A program made the position numbers and the translations under genes. From Chloroflexota bacterium (GTDB lineage Bacteria; Desulfobacterota; Desulfuromonadia; Desulfuromonadales; Geopsychrobacteraceae), in the NCBI GenBank assembly GCA_015222355.1, contig JADFVC010000127.1, forward strand, positions 1 through 6,655: 6,655 nt of DNA. The letters are read 5' to 3'. Below, piece by piece: positions 1-5,347 of the stretch. The first letter of the stretch is position 1; every line of letters starts with the position of its first letter. The notes beneath the pieces were generated by a model. It ran no database searches, had not been told where the DNA came from, and saw only the letters and a program-made list of their open reading frames with translations.

Positions 1-140
1 GCCGGGAACATTGCGCGTATCCTGGCGCAGCACCAGAACGGCTTCAGGATATCCGGTGTTTTTGATCGGCATAAGGATCGCCGAATGCCATTCGGGACAT
101 CCCCCAGATTTCCCACAAGTCACCATCCATCAGACGCTAA
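1..140. other. Unresolved coding-like fragment at the left edge
   Basis: The stretch is open in several frames and cannot be assigned firmly. On the + strand, frame 1 is open from base 1 to a TAA at 232-234, and its first 16 or so codons end almost all in G or C, as expected of a gene here. It reads AGNIARILAQHQNGFRISGV near the edge but then runs into the terminator at 144-174. Another + frame has a TAA at 138-140, directly before that terminator, so a real gene may end there after a frameshift. On the - strand, an ATG at 126-124 opens a frame reading off the edge whose end, MPIKNTGYPEAVLVLRQDTR, resembles the last strand of a PAS or GAF sensor domain. It has no Shine-Dalgarno sequence and has a stop just upstream. 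A decayed gene on either strand is possible. Confidence 0.3.
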
Positions 141-143
141 AAA

Positions 144-174
144 CCCCTTGATCGCCGGATCAGGGGCTTTCTTA
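144..174 (+). terminator. Rho-independent terminator, probably bidirectional
   Basis: CCCCTTGATC (144-153) pairs with GATCAGGGG (158-166) around a GCCG loop with one unpaired T. The stem is followed by TTTCTT on the + strand, and the flank at 139-143 gives a run of five T on the - strand. It separates the edge fragment from the toxin-antitoxin operon. Confidence 0.7.
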
Positions 175-208
175 TTGAACGCTATATTTCAGACATCTTT
201 CGGTGTCC

Positions 209-237
209 TTGACGGTACTTTCTTTAGGTGCTAATAA
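209..237 (+). promoter_or_regulatory. Sigma70-like promoter of the toxin-antitoxin operon
   Basis: TTGACG (209-214) lies 17 bases before TAATAA (232-237), which is preceded by TG at the extended -10 position (229-230). Transcription would start near 244, giving a leader of only about 15 bases before the antitoxin start. An imperfect inverted repeat, GACA...TGTC (192-207), sits just upstream and could be an operator for autoregulation by the antitoxin, as is usual in this family. That role is inferred. Confidence 0.5.
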
Positions 238-259
238 GTGGACCATAGGAGGTGATGAT

Positions 260-529
260 ATGGGCGTTAAGTTTTCAGAAGATATTGTCCCGTTGACAGC
301 TATAAAAATCAATCCAGGAAGAATTGTCCGTCGCACCAAGGAATCCCATCGGCCGATTCTATTGACCAGCCGTGGGCGCGGTGTAGCCGTTATGCAGTCC
401 TTAGAGGATTTCGAGCAGGCTGAAGAGGAAAAGGCTTTCATGCGTGCTGTCGTGGAGGGACTGAGCGACCTGGAAAACAATCGTGAAGTTGATTTTGAAG
501 CAACCCAAAAGCGTCTTGGCTTGACATAG
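260..529 (+). CDS. Phd/YefM-family type II antitoxin
   Basis: This 89-residue protein is the likely antitoxin of the RelE/ParE-like toxin two bases downstream. The N-terminal part (about 1-50) has the Phd/YefM pattern: FSEDIVPLTAIK, then RPILLTSRGRGVAVMQSLED, where a short DNA-binding fold is followed by the strand 'RPILLTSRGRGVAV'. The acidic, helical C-terminus (about 51-89, FEQAEEEKAF... to KRLGLT) would wrap around the toxin. In this family the antitoxin, alone or with the toxin, normally represses its own promoter. I chose ATG 260 because AGGAGGTG (247-254) lies at ideal spacing. A longer reading from GTG 203 would overlap the promoter and has no ribosome site. Length and order (antitoxin first) are typical. 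The family is clear; the exact subfamily is not. Confidence 0.88.
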   Translation: MGVKFSEDIVPLTAIKINPGRIVRRTKESHRPILLTSRGRGVAVMQSLEDFEQAEEEKAFMRAVVEGLSDLENNREVDFEATQKRLGLT

Positions 530-531
530 GC

Positions 532-825
532 ATGGCGAAGCCTCTCCCGATCACATTTGCCAAATCTGCAATTCAAGACCTGGAAGAAATTCGAGATTAT
601 TACCTGGAACAACAGATCCCAGAGGTCGGGGATCGCATTCTTCGTGAAATCGTCTCCTTGATCGAGAAGATCCCTGCTCATCCCGACCGAGGAAAGGTTG
701 TCCCCGAATTTAGCCAGTCACCGCTGAGAGAATTGATCCATCCTCCTTTCCGGATTGTTTATCGTCGTGACAGAAAGCGCATTAGCATTGTCCGTATTTG
801 GCGGAGTGAACGGTTAATGCTATAA
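532..825 (+). CDS. RelE/ParE-family type II toxin
   Basis: The product has 97 residues, the usual size for the family. It shows the expected order: two N-terminal helices (about 11-49, AIQDLEEIRDYY and later RILREIVSLIEKI), a HPDRGKVVPEF segment (50-60), then the beta-sheet core RELIHPPFRIVYRRD (66-80) and the last strand ISIVRIWRSERLML (84-97). Family members act either as ribosome-dependent mRNA nucleases (RelE) or gyrase poisons (ParE), and sequence alone does not decide which. Where many relatives have Trp-His near the C-terminus, this one has Trp-Arg (90-91). The start lies two bases after the antitoxin stop with only a weak ribosome site (ATAGG), so translation is probably coupled to the antitoxin. 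No clear terminator follows. The gene is intact, with no frameshift. Confidence 0.88.
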   Translation: MAKPLPITFAKSAIQDLEEIRDYYLEQQIPEVGDRILREIVSLIEKIPAHPDRGKVVPEFSQSPLRELIHPPFRIVYRRDRKRISIVRIWRSERLML

Positions 826-889
826 ATCGGATGCCCTCGCAAAAAGTCATGAGCTGGCTCAGCAAAAATCTCCCCCATTCAATCTGCTA

Positions 890-915
890 CGACATGTCGA
901 ACAGAATCCGAACAG
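890..915. repeat. 10-bp palindrome joined to a tandem 11-bp-period repeat
   Basis: CGACATGTCG (890-899) is a perfect palindrome. Its last two bases begin the first of two CGAACAG copies (898-904 and 909-915), spaced by one helical turn. It lies in the gene-free stretch between the toxin and nifU (826-1119). It looks like a possible protein-binding site, but nothing ties it to a known regulator. Confidence 0.3.
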
Positions 916-989
916 CTCAGTTCAGCGTTATCTCCCGTTACTATTTATTCGATGGTTTGGGGTTTTATCATTTTTTTTTCGCCCACCCT

Positions 990-1017
990 TTGAACCTGTT
1001 TTTTGATGGAGTAGACT
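990..1017 (+). promoter_or_regulatory. Candidate nifUS promoter with overlapping direct repeat
   Basis: TTGAAC (990-995) is followed after 16 bases by TAGACT (1012-1017), a reasonable sigma70 match. GAGTAGAC occurs at 1009-1016, overlapping the -10, and again at 1020-1027, an exact 11-base period that suits a regulator binding one face of the helix over the start of transcription. I saw no sigma-54 (-24/-12) promoter, so nitrogen control by NifA is not supported. Confidence 0.35.
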
Positions 1018-1042
1018 AAGAGTAGACCTGTCTGAAGTAGCA

Positions 1043-1068
1043 CGTTGACGGGTTTTAACTAGTCAACG
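1043..1068 (+). promoter_or_regulatory. Inverted repeat in the nifUS leader
   Basis: CGTTGAC (1043-1049) and GTCAACG (1062-1068) are perfect 7-base arms around a 12-base loop, about 50 bases before the nifU start. It could be an operator or an RNA hairpin. The arms recall the GAC...GTC halves of IscR type 1 sites, but the spacing (12 instead of about 7) does not fit that consensus. Confidence 0.45.
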
Positions 1069-1119
1069 GAGGTGGCGAAGGAGGGCATTGCCTGTTTCAA
1101 AGGGGAAAAGGAGGGACAG

Positions 1120-2064
1120 ATGCCTTGGGAATATAGTGAAAAGGTTCTTCAGTTGTTCAAGGATGCTGTGCGGGGTGATGCCGGAACCCACATGGGGGAG
1201 ATAGAAAATCCCGACGGTTTCGGTGAGCATGGCGCTATGGTCTGCGGCGACGCCTTGCGCTTTACCTTTCGCGTCAAACAACATCCGACCGACCCGACCC
1301 TCGACGTTATCACTCAGGCCCGCTATCTGACATTTGGCTGTACCTCGGCCATTGCCGCCTCTGAGGCACTCTGCTCATTGATAGAAGAGGGCGCCAAAAC
1401 GCCGATTGAGGCCTTACGGATAACCAACCAAGATCTGATCGACTTTCTGGGGGGGCTGCCGGAGCAGAAGATCCACTGTTCGGTCATGGGGGCCGAGGCC
1501 TTGCAGGCTGCGGTCCTCGACTGGTCGAGGAAACGGGGAGTGGACCTGACGAAAGTTCTTCCCCGGTTGGCAGAGAAGCAGGATGAAGGTCGGATTGTCT
1601 GTAAGTGCTTCTCCGTTTCGGAGCCCTACCTGCGTCGACAAATTCGGGAACTGAACCTTCACTCCATTGCCGAAATCACCAATGCACTTAAAGCTGGTGG
1701 GGGCTGTGGTGCTTGCCATCACGCCCCGGGTGGCCTGCAGGATCTGCTCAATGAATGCTGGGGGACAGCGCCGCTTGCCAGTGTCGAGGATCTTGGCATC
1801 GATGCAGACACGCAGGAAGCGGAGCGCCTCTCGCCCTATCGCCTGGGCAGGAAGATCGAAACGGTGCTCGAGGGGGTCGTTCGCCCACTGCTTCGCCAGG
1901 AAGGGGGGGATATCGAACTGATCGACATCAAAGGGAATCTGGTCTACTGCCGCCTGACAGGAGCCTGCGCCGAATGCCATGGGGCGGGCCAGACACTTAG
2001 ACTGTTGGTTGAACAGCACCTGAAGGAACAGGTTGACGAGCAGTTACGGGTGATCGCTGTTTGA
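1120..2064 (+). CDS. nifU: NifU, Fe-S cluster assembly scaffold
   Basis: This 314-residue, three-domain NifU is the cytoplasmic scaffold on which Fe-S clusters are built with sulfur delivered by NifS. Residues 1-130 form the IscU-like domain with its three cluster-binding cysteines C42 (VCGDAL), C74 (FGCTSAIAAS) and C120 (IHCSVMG), and Asp44 next to the first. Residues about 158-212 form the [2Fe-2S] BFD-like domain with C161/C163 (CKC) and C196/C199 (GGCGAC). Residues about 243-314 form the Nfu domain with C283/C286 (CAEC). All expected ligands are present, and the length equals classical NifU (about 310). I chose ATG 1120 because AAGGAGGG (1108-1115) precedes it; a GTG at 1072 in the same frame would add 16 unusual residues. 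No other nif gene is nearby, so a general housekeeping role is more likely than nitrogenase maturation only. Confidence 0.96.
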   Translation: MPWEYSEKVLQLFKDAVRGDAGTHMGEIENPDGFGEHGAMVCGDALRFTFRVKQHPTDPTLDVITQARYLTFGCTSAIAASEALCSLIEEGAKTPIEALRITNQDLIDFLGGLPEQKIHCSVMGAEALQAAVLDWSRKRGVDLTKVLPRLAEKQDEGRIVCKCFSVSEPYLRRQIRELNLHSIAEITNALKAGGGCGACHHAPGGLQDLLNECWGTAPLASVEDLGIDADTQEAERLSPYRLGRKIETVLEGVVRPLLRQEGGDIELIDIKGNLVYCRLTGACAECHGAGQTLRLLVEQHLKEQVDEQLRVIAV

Positions 2065-2097
2065 GGAGCGTCGCAGGGGGGCAAGGAGGCAAGCGGG

Positions 2098-3291
2098 ATG
2101 AAAACAGTCTATGTCGATAACAACGCAACCACCGCTATCGCACCAGAGGTTCTGGAGGTGATGCAGCCGTATTTCACCACGGATTACTTCAATCCAAGCG
2201 CCATGTACGAAGCTGCCAAGTCCTCTGCAGAGGCGATTCAGCGGGCGCGGGAAACGATTTCCCGCTGCCTCGGGGGCTTTGATCCTGAGCAGATTCTCTT
2301 TACCGCTTCAGCCACCGAAAGCAACAATTCAGCCTTGTTCGGAACGATTCAGGCCAACCCGGAACGGCGCCATATTATCACCACGGCCATTGAGCATTCA
2401 TCGGTACTTGAGGTCTGCAAGGAATTGCAACGTCGCGGTCTGGATGTCGATTTTCTACCGGTTAACCGGCAGGGACAGCTGGCGCTGGACGATTACGTCA
2501 AGGCTCTGCGCCGCGACACATTGTTGGTGAGTATCATGCTGGCCAACAATGAAACAGGGGTCTGTTACCCGGTGGCCGAGTTGTCGCGGATCGCCAAGGA
2601 AACCAACCCAAAGATCGTCGTTCACACTGATGCAACCCAGGCGATCGGCAAGCTTACCGTTGATTTGCAAAGCGACTTAAAACATGTGGATCTGCTCTCT
2701 TTTTCCGGGCATAAGTTGCACGCCCCCAAGGGGGTAGGTGCTCTGTTTGTGCGACGAGGAACCCGCTGGCGTCCCTTTATCCTCGGCGGGCATCAGGAAC
2801 AGGGGCGCCGGGCCGGAACTGAAAATGTCCCCTACATTGTCGGCCTGGCCAAAGCCTGTGAGCTGGCGGTTGCCAGTGTGGCCGACGAGCAGACGCGGGT
2901 GCGCAGCCTGCGGGATCGTCTGCAAAAGGCCCTGGAGGAGCGAATTCCCGCCCTTGAGGTCAACGGCAGGGAAGCGGTGCGGCTGCCCAACACCTTGAAT
3001 CTGTCCATACATGGCATTGAGGGGGAAGCGATTTTGTACGAGCTGAGTCGCTACGGGATCTGTGCCTCCAGCGGTTCTGCCTGCAGCTCTGACTCCCTTG
3101 AGCCGTCCCATGTCCTCAAGGCGATGGCGGTCCCCTTTACCGCGATTCATGGTTCGCTCCGGATCAGCCTGAGCCGCTACAATGACGAGGAAGATATTGA
3201 GCGGATCATTGCGACTCTACCGGGGATTGTTGCCAACCTGAGAAAACTTTCACCTTATTGGGATGATAACCGGAACTGCTTGGACATCTAG
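2098..3291 (+). CDS. nifS: NifS, cysteine desulfurase
   Basis: This 397-residue PLP enzyme converts cysteine to alanine and passes the sulfur as a persulfide to NifU. Visible hallmarks are the N-terminal YVDNNATTAIAPEV; the PLP-site ATESNN (72-77); His100 in EHSS; the NNETG loop (150-154); HTDATQ (176-181) with Asp178; the PLP lysine K206 in SFSGHK; the GGHQEQGRRAGTEN segment (230-243); and the catalytic C329 in SSGSACSS, in the short-loop form typical of group I NifS/IscS. It starts 33 bases after nifU with AAGGAGG (2083-2089) at good spacing, so the two form an operon. The order nifU-nifS is that of diazotrophs such as Azotobacter, but no nifV or other nif gene follows. No IscR-type regulator gene is next to it. 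Confidence 0.96.
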   Translation: MKTVYVDNNATTAIAPEVLEVMQPYFTTDYFNPSAMYEAAKSSAEAIQRARETISRCLGGFDPEQILFTASATESNNSALFGTIQANPERRHIITTAIEHSSVLEVCKELQRRGLDVDFLPVNRQGQLALDDYVKALRRDTLLVSIMLANNETGVCYPVAELSRIAKETNPKIVVHTDATQAIGKLTVDLQSDLKHVDLLSFSGHKLHAPKGVGALFVRRGTRWRPFILGGHQEQGRRAGTENVPYIVGLAKACELAVASVADEQTRVRSLRDRLQKALEERIPALEVNGREAVRLPNTLNLSIHGIEGEAILYELSRYGICASSGSACSSDSLEPSHVLKAMAVPFTAIHGSLRISLSRYNDEEDIERIIATLPGIVANLRKLSPYWDDNRNCLDI

Positions 3292-3321
3292 GAGTCCGAC
3301 AGACTCCTAGCAGCTTGTCGG
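3288..3321 (+). repeat. Hairpin over the nifS stop with pseudoknot potential
   Basis: CTAGGAGTC (3288-3296) and GACTCCTAG (3302-3310) are perfect 9-base arms around the loop CGACA; the nifS TAG lies within the left arm. The loop CGACA (3297-3301) is complementary to TGTCG (3316-3320), five bases past the stem, so an H-type pseudoknot can form. There is no T run after it, so it is not a standard terminator. It may protect the mRNA 3' end or be an intergenic palindromic element or IS-end remnant. Confidence 0.6.
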
Positions 3322-3365
3322 GTGTTGCTATCTTCCGTTATCGTTTGTCCTTTATCTTTCATGTA

Positions 3366-3452
3366 GGGCGCGAAACTACAGCCGGAATAAGGCTGGGGAT
3401 GGAGCCCGATAATTCACCGGTTAGCAGACGTCAAGTCGACCTTTTCGCCGGT
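3366..3452 (+). other. Possible structured RNA region between nifS and the terminators
   Basis: No gene is credible here. Nested pairing is visible: GGGC (3366-3369) with GCCC (3404-3407) encloses CAGCC (3379-3383) with GGCTG (3391-3395) around the loop GGAATAA; a second stem joins ACCGG (3416-3420) and CCGGT (3448-3452). A strong terminator follows at 3479. This arrangement could be an RNA leader (riboswitch plus terminator) for the gene at 3648, a small RNA, or simply the 3' untranslated end of nifUS. The GGCGCGAAACTAC...GGAATAA layout faintly recalls the c-di-GMP-I class, but the diagnostic GGACGCAAAGCC segment is absent, so I do not call it. Confidence 0.25.
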
Positions 3453-3478
3453 TTCAGCATTTAAGAAGAGAATTCCAG

Positions 3479-3513
3479 GGCCATTTGATCACAGAATCAA
3501 GTGGCCTTTTCTT
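3479..3513 (+). terminator. Strong rho-independent terminator
   Basis: GGCCATTTGAT (3479-3489) pairs with ATCAAGTGGCC (3496-3506) over 11 bases with one T-G wobble around a six-base loop, followed by TTTTCTT (3507-3513). It stops + strand transcripts, most simply nifUS, 188 bases after the nifS stop. Confidence 0.85.
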
Positions 3514-3538
3514 GCAGTACGGGGGTTGTGAGAATCGC

Positions 3539-3571
3539 TGGCCCCAAACGCCGGGTGGGCCATTCTTGTTT
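3539..3571 (+). terminator. Second terminator-like hairpin
   Basis: TGGCCC (3539-3544) pairs with GGGCCA (3557-3562), followed by the T-rich TTCTTGTTTT (3563-3572 or so). The loop of 12 bases is long and the tail interrupted, so it is weaker than the preceding terminator. It may act as a backup. Confidence 0.4.
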
Positions 3572-3647
3572 TGCAGAGAAAATGAGGCATACTTGAATTG
3601 TGTCGCCGGACAGAAAGGTCACTGTAACTGATTGGCGGAGGAACCGG

Positions 3648-4196
3648 GTGAATTTCCCTAACGCACTGAGCCTGTTGCGGGTCTTTATGGTGACGCCGTT
3701 TCTCGTCGCCGTCATTTATCGTCAGTTTCCCCTGGCCCTGGTCATCTTTGCCGCTGCCGGGATCTCCGATTTTCTTGATGGATACCTGGCCCGTCGCTTG
3801 GGGCAGGAGTCGGTACTCGGCACCTTTCTCGACCCGCTGGGGGATAAACTTCTTAGTACGGTGGCCTTCATCTCTCTCTGCCTTCAGGGGCTTCTGCCAC
3901 CATGGCTGGCGGTTACGGTTGTTGCCAAAGACCTCTATATCGTCCTCGGAGCAGGGGTCCTCCATTTCTCCGGCAACCTTTCCGTTGCCGTACCGAGTTT
4001 CTGGGGCAAGTTGTCGACGCTGTTGCAGATTGTCGCCGTTGGTTTCGCCCTGCTCTCGGCCTTCTGTACCATCGGTGCCGTTCTGCTCGATTGGCTCTTC
4101 GCTGTCACCGGCCTGGTGACGGCCATCGCTTTTTTCCATTATCTCTGGCGCGGGGTTCAGGTCTTCTCCGAAAACACCAGGCAGAACGGACAATAG
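3648..4196 (+). CDS. CDP-alcohol phosphatidyltransferase family (PgsA/cardiolipin-synthase-like)
   Basis: This membrane enzyme of 182 residues would transfer the phosphatidyl group of CDP-diacylglycerol to an alcohol, most likely glycerol-3-phosphate. The family signature D-x2-DG-x2-AR-x8-G-x3-D-x3-D is complete: D41, D44, G45, A48, R49, G58, D62, D66 (SDFLDGYLAR ... GTFLDPLGDK). About six hydrophobic segments can be placed between residues 8 and 168, and a WGKLSTLLQ segment (119-127) matches the GK-x-T-x2-Q element of PgsA-like members. I chose GTG 3648, reading MNFPNALSLLRVF, because GGAGG (3637-3641) precedes it and PgsA relatives start this way; a GTG at 3600 would add 16 residues without support. 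A weak promoter (TTGTTT 3566-3571, CATACT 3588-3593) may precede it. Its acceptor alcohol cannot be told from sequence alone. Confidence 0.9.
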   Translation: MNFPNALSLLRVFMVTPFLVAVIYRQFPLALVIFAAAGISDFLDGYLARRLGQESVLGTFLDPLGDKLLSTVAFISLCLQGLLPPWLAVTVVAKDLYIVLGAGVLHFSGNLSVAVPSFWGKLSTLLQIVAVGFALLSAFCTIGAVLLDWLFAVTGLVTAIAFFHYLWRGVQVFSENTRQNGQ

Positions 4197-4232
4197 CCGT
4201 ATTCAGTGTGTTTAAATATGGAGTTTCCAAGA

Positions 4233-4260
4233 ATGTCAACCTGGTGACTTAGGTTGATAT
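4233..4260. repeat. Inverted repeat after the phosphatidyltransferase gene
   Basis: ATGTCAACC (4233-4241) pairs with GGTTGATAT (4252-4260) with one G-T pair and a 10-base loop. There is no T run on either side, so it is at best a factor-assisted terminator or an mRNA end structure. A small CTTGT...ACAAG repeat follows (4267-4282). Confidence 0.35.
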
Positions 4261-4302
4261 CAAAAACTTGTAAAACAACAAGCGAAACGGTCCTACTATT
4301 TT

Positions 4303-4330
4303 TAGACATCGTTTTATATTTTGATAAAAT
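4303..4330 (+). promoter_or_regulatory. Strong sigma70-like promoter of the TrhA gene
   Basis: TAGACA (4303-4308) and TAAAAT (4325-4330) each match the consensus at five of six positions with a 16-base spacer, in a clearly A+T-rich stretch. The start of transcription would be near 4337, giving a leader of about 56 bases. It shows that the gene at 4393 is transcribed separately from its left neighbour. Confidence 0.6.
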
Positions 4331-4392
4331 CAAGGTCATAAAGATCGTAGAATTCAAGGGTCCATGATTTATCACCAAAAGGGCCATGAACC

Positions 4393-5037
4393 ATGGATCA
4401 GCGTTATTACAAACCTACCCAAATCGCCAACACACTCACCCCGGCGGTTGGATTCCTTCTAAGCATCCCCGGACTGGTTGCGTTAATCACTCATGCACTC
4501 AGTAGCGGAAATGGTTTGTATCTCGTGACCTTCACCATCTACGGATTGAGTCTCGTCATCTCCTACGCGGCGTTTACTCTTTATCATATTTTCAAATTTC
4601 ATGAGCGCTGGGGAAAGTTTTTCAAGATCCTCGACCACTCGACAATCTATCTTCTCATCGCCGGAACTTACACCCCATTTACTCTGGTTTCCCTGCGCGG
4701 CAACTGGGGTTGGACATTGTTTGCAAGCGTGTGGGTGGTGACTGTCCTGGGTGTCTTTTTGAAGATTTTTTTCGTCCACCGATTCAAGGTTCTGACGCCA
4801 CTGACCTACCTGTTTATGGGCTGGCTGATTGTTTTTGCCATCAAGCCCGCGGTCGAATTGATTCCCCGGGCAGGAATTTATCTTCTGCTGGCAGGCGGCA
4901 TTTTTTACACTTTTGGCCTGATTTTTTACGCCTGGAAGCGGCTCCTTTTTCATCACGCTATCTGGCATCTTTTCGTTCTGGCGGGAAGCACTTGCCACTA
5001 TTTTGCGGTTTATTACCATGTCATTCCCCCCCAGTGA
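4393..5037 (+). CDS. trhA: Hemolysin III / TrhA family membrane protein (PAQR superfamily)
   Basis: This 214-residue integral membrane protein has seven hydrophobic segments, the length and topology of the hemolysin III (TrhA/YqfA/YplQ) branch of the PAQR superfamily. Conserved motifs are present: TLYHIF (62-67) with H65; LDHSTIYLLIAGTYTPF (80-96) with D81 and H82; and in the last segment H188-x3-H192 (HAIWH), followed by H202. In PAQR proteins such residues bind a metal, and a hydrolase-like activity in the membrane has been proposed. Bacterial members have been linked to membrane lipid or fluidity homeostasis; haemolysis is a historical name. The start ATG 4393 has only a weak GGG ribosome site (4381-4383). 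TCCATG (4361-4366) can pair with CATGGA (4392-4397), covering the start codon. A terminator follows at 5099. Confidence 0.92.
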   Translation: MDQRYYKPTQIANTLTPAVGFLLSIPGLVALITHALSSGNGLYLVTFTIYGLSLVISYAAFTLYHIFKFHERWGKFFKILDHSTIYLLIAGTYTPFTLVSLRGNWGWTLFASVWVVTVLGVFLKIFFVHRFKVLTPLTYLFMGWLIVFAIKPAVELIPRAGIYLLLAGGIFYTFGLIFYAWKRLLFHHAIWHLFVLAGSTCHYFAVYYHVIPPQ

Positions 5038-5098
5038 GGCCTAATTCGTCATGGAGTATTAGCCACTACACTTCACGTCCAAGGGTAATCCGTACGCC

Positions 5099-5127
5099 CC
5101 CCCTCCATCAAAAGGTAGGGGGTCTTT
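5099..5127 (+). terminator. Probable terminator of the TrhA gene
   Basis: CCCCCT (5099-5104) pairs with AGGGGG (5117-5122), with an inner CC/GG pair and a short A-rich loop, followed by TCTTT. A further CCCCC (5141-5145) followed by AATTTT can pair with the same G run instead, forming an alternative hairpin. Confidence 0.5.
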
Positions 5128-5167
5128 AAGACGCAAAAAGCCCCCAATTTTCCATTCCCCAGAATAA

Positions 5168-5290
5168 GGAAAAGAAGTGCGCGCATGGCAAAAGTTCAGG
5201 AACAACAAACAGGCCAAGGTGAATTGGCAGTTTACGACAAAGGATGCACGCATCAAGCTGTTACGACTTTATCCGACACTTGTTGGTTGA
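5168..5290 (+). pseudogene. IS630-family transposase remnant (C-terminal end only)
   Basis: These 40 codons, from just after an in-frame TAA (5165-5167) to TGA 5288-5290, read as the C-terminus of an IS630 (Tc1/mariner superfamily) transposase: GKEVRAWQKFRNNKQAK, then VNWQFTTKDARIKLLRLYPT. The WQFTT-x-DAR-x-KL-x-x-LYP pattern is the typical end of that family. A full protein has roughly 340 residues; the whole catalytic DDE part is missing and no start codon fits, so it is not functional. TCACGTC (5073-5079) and its inverse GACGTGA (5289-5295) flank it and could be eroded terminal repeats, but this is weak. It marks a past insertion between the TrhA gene and the sensor gene. Confidence 0.8.
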
Positions 5291-5315
5291 CGTGACACTG
5301 GCAACCAATGATAAA
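5287..5315 (+). promoter_or_regulatory. Candidate promoter at the edge of the IS630 remnant
   Basis: TTGACG (5287-5292) and GATAAA (5310-5315) are separated by 17 bases. The -35 overlaps the stop codon of the transposase remnant. An inverted repeat, TTGGTTG (5283-5289) with CAACCAA (5302-5308), lies across the -35 and spacer and could be an operator. It would drive the sensor gene with a leader of about 60 bases. Confidence 0.35.
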
Positions 5316-5347
5316 AAACTTTTTCAGGGCTCGCCATCGGCGGGTCC

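Noticed and set aside
203..259. Upstream GTG start for the antitoxin
   Set aside because: It lies inside the promoter region and has no ribosome site, whereas ATG 260 has an excellent one.
831..1019. 62-residue open frame between the toxin and nifU
   Set aside because: It lacks a good ribosome site, its composition is unlike a protein family, and it runs through a T9 tract and the candidate nifUS promoter.
1043..1068. IscR type 1 binding site
   Set aside because: The half-sites look similar, but the 12-base gap does not fit the consensus spacing.
826..1119. Sigma-54 promoter with NifA sites before nifU
   Set aside because: No GG-N10-GC element in proper context and no TGT-N10-ACA site could be found.
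1414..2019. 201-residue open frame on the - strand
   Set aside because: It is antisense to nifU, where every cysteine ligand is in place on the + strand.
3366..3452. c-di-GMP-I (GEMM) riboswitch
   Set aside because: The first hairpin layout is faintly similar, but the conserved GGACGCAAAGCC core is missing.
3489..4193. 234-residue open frame on the - strand
   Set aside because: It is antisense to the phosphatidyltransferase gene, whose family signature is complete; the antisense product is hydrophilic and matches nothing known.
5059..5256. 65-residue - strand frame with a hydrophobic start
   Set aside because: It runs opposite the terminator and the IS630 remnant, whose + strand reading matches a known protein end; no ribosome site was seen.
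5185..5295. 36-residue + strand frame from an ATG inside the IS630 remnant
   Set aside because: It is out of frame with the recognisable transposase end and has only a weak ribosome site.
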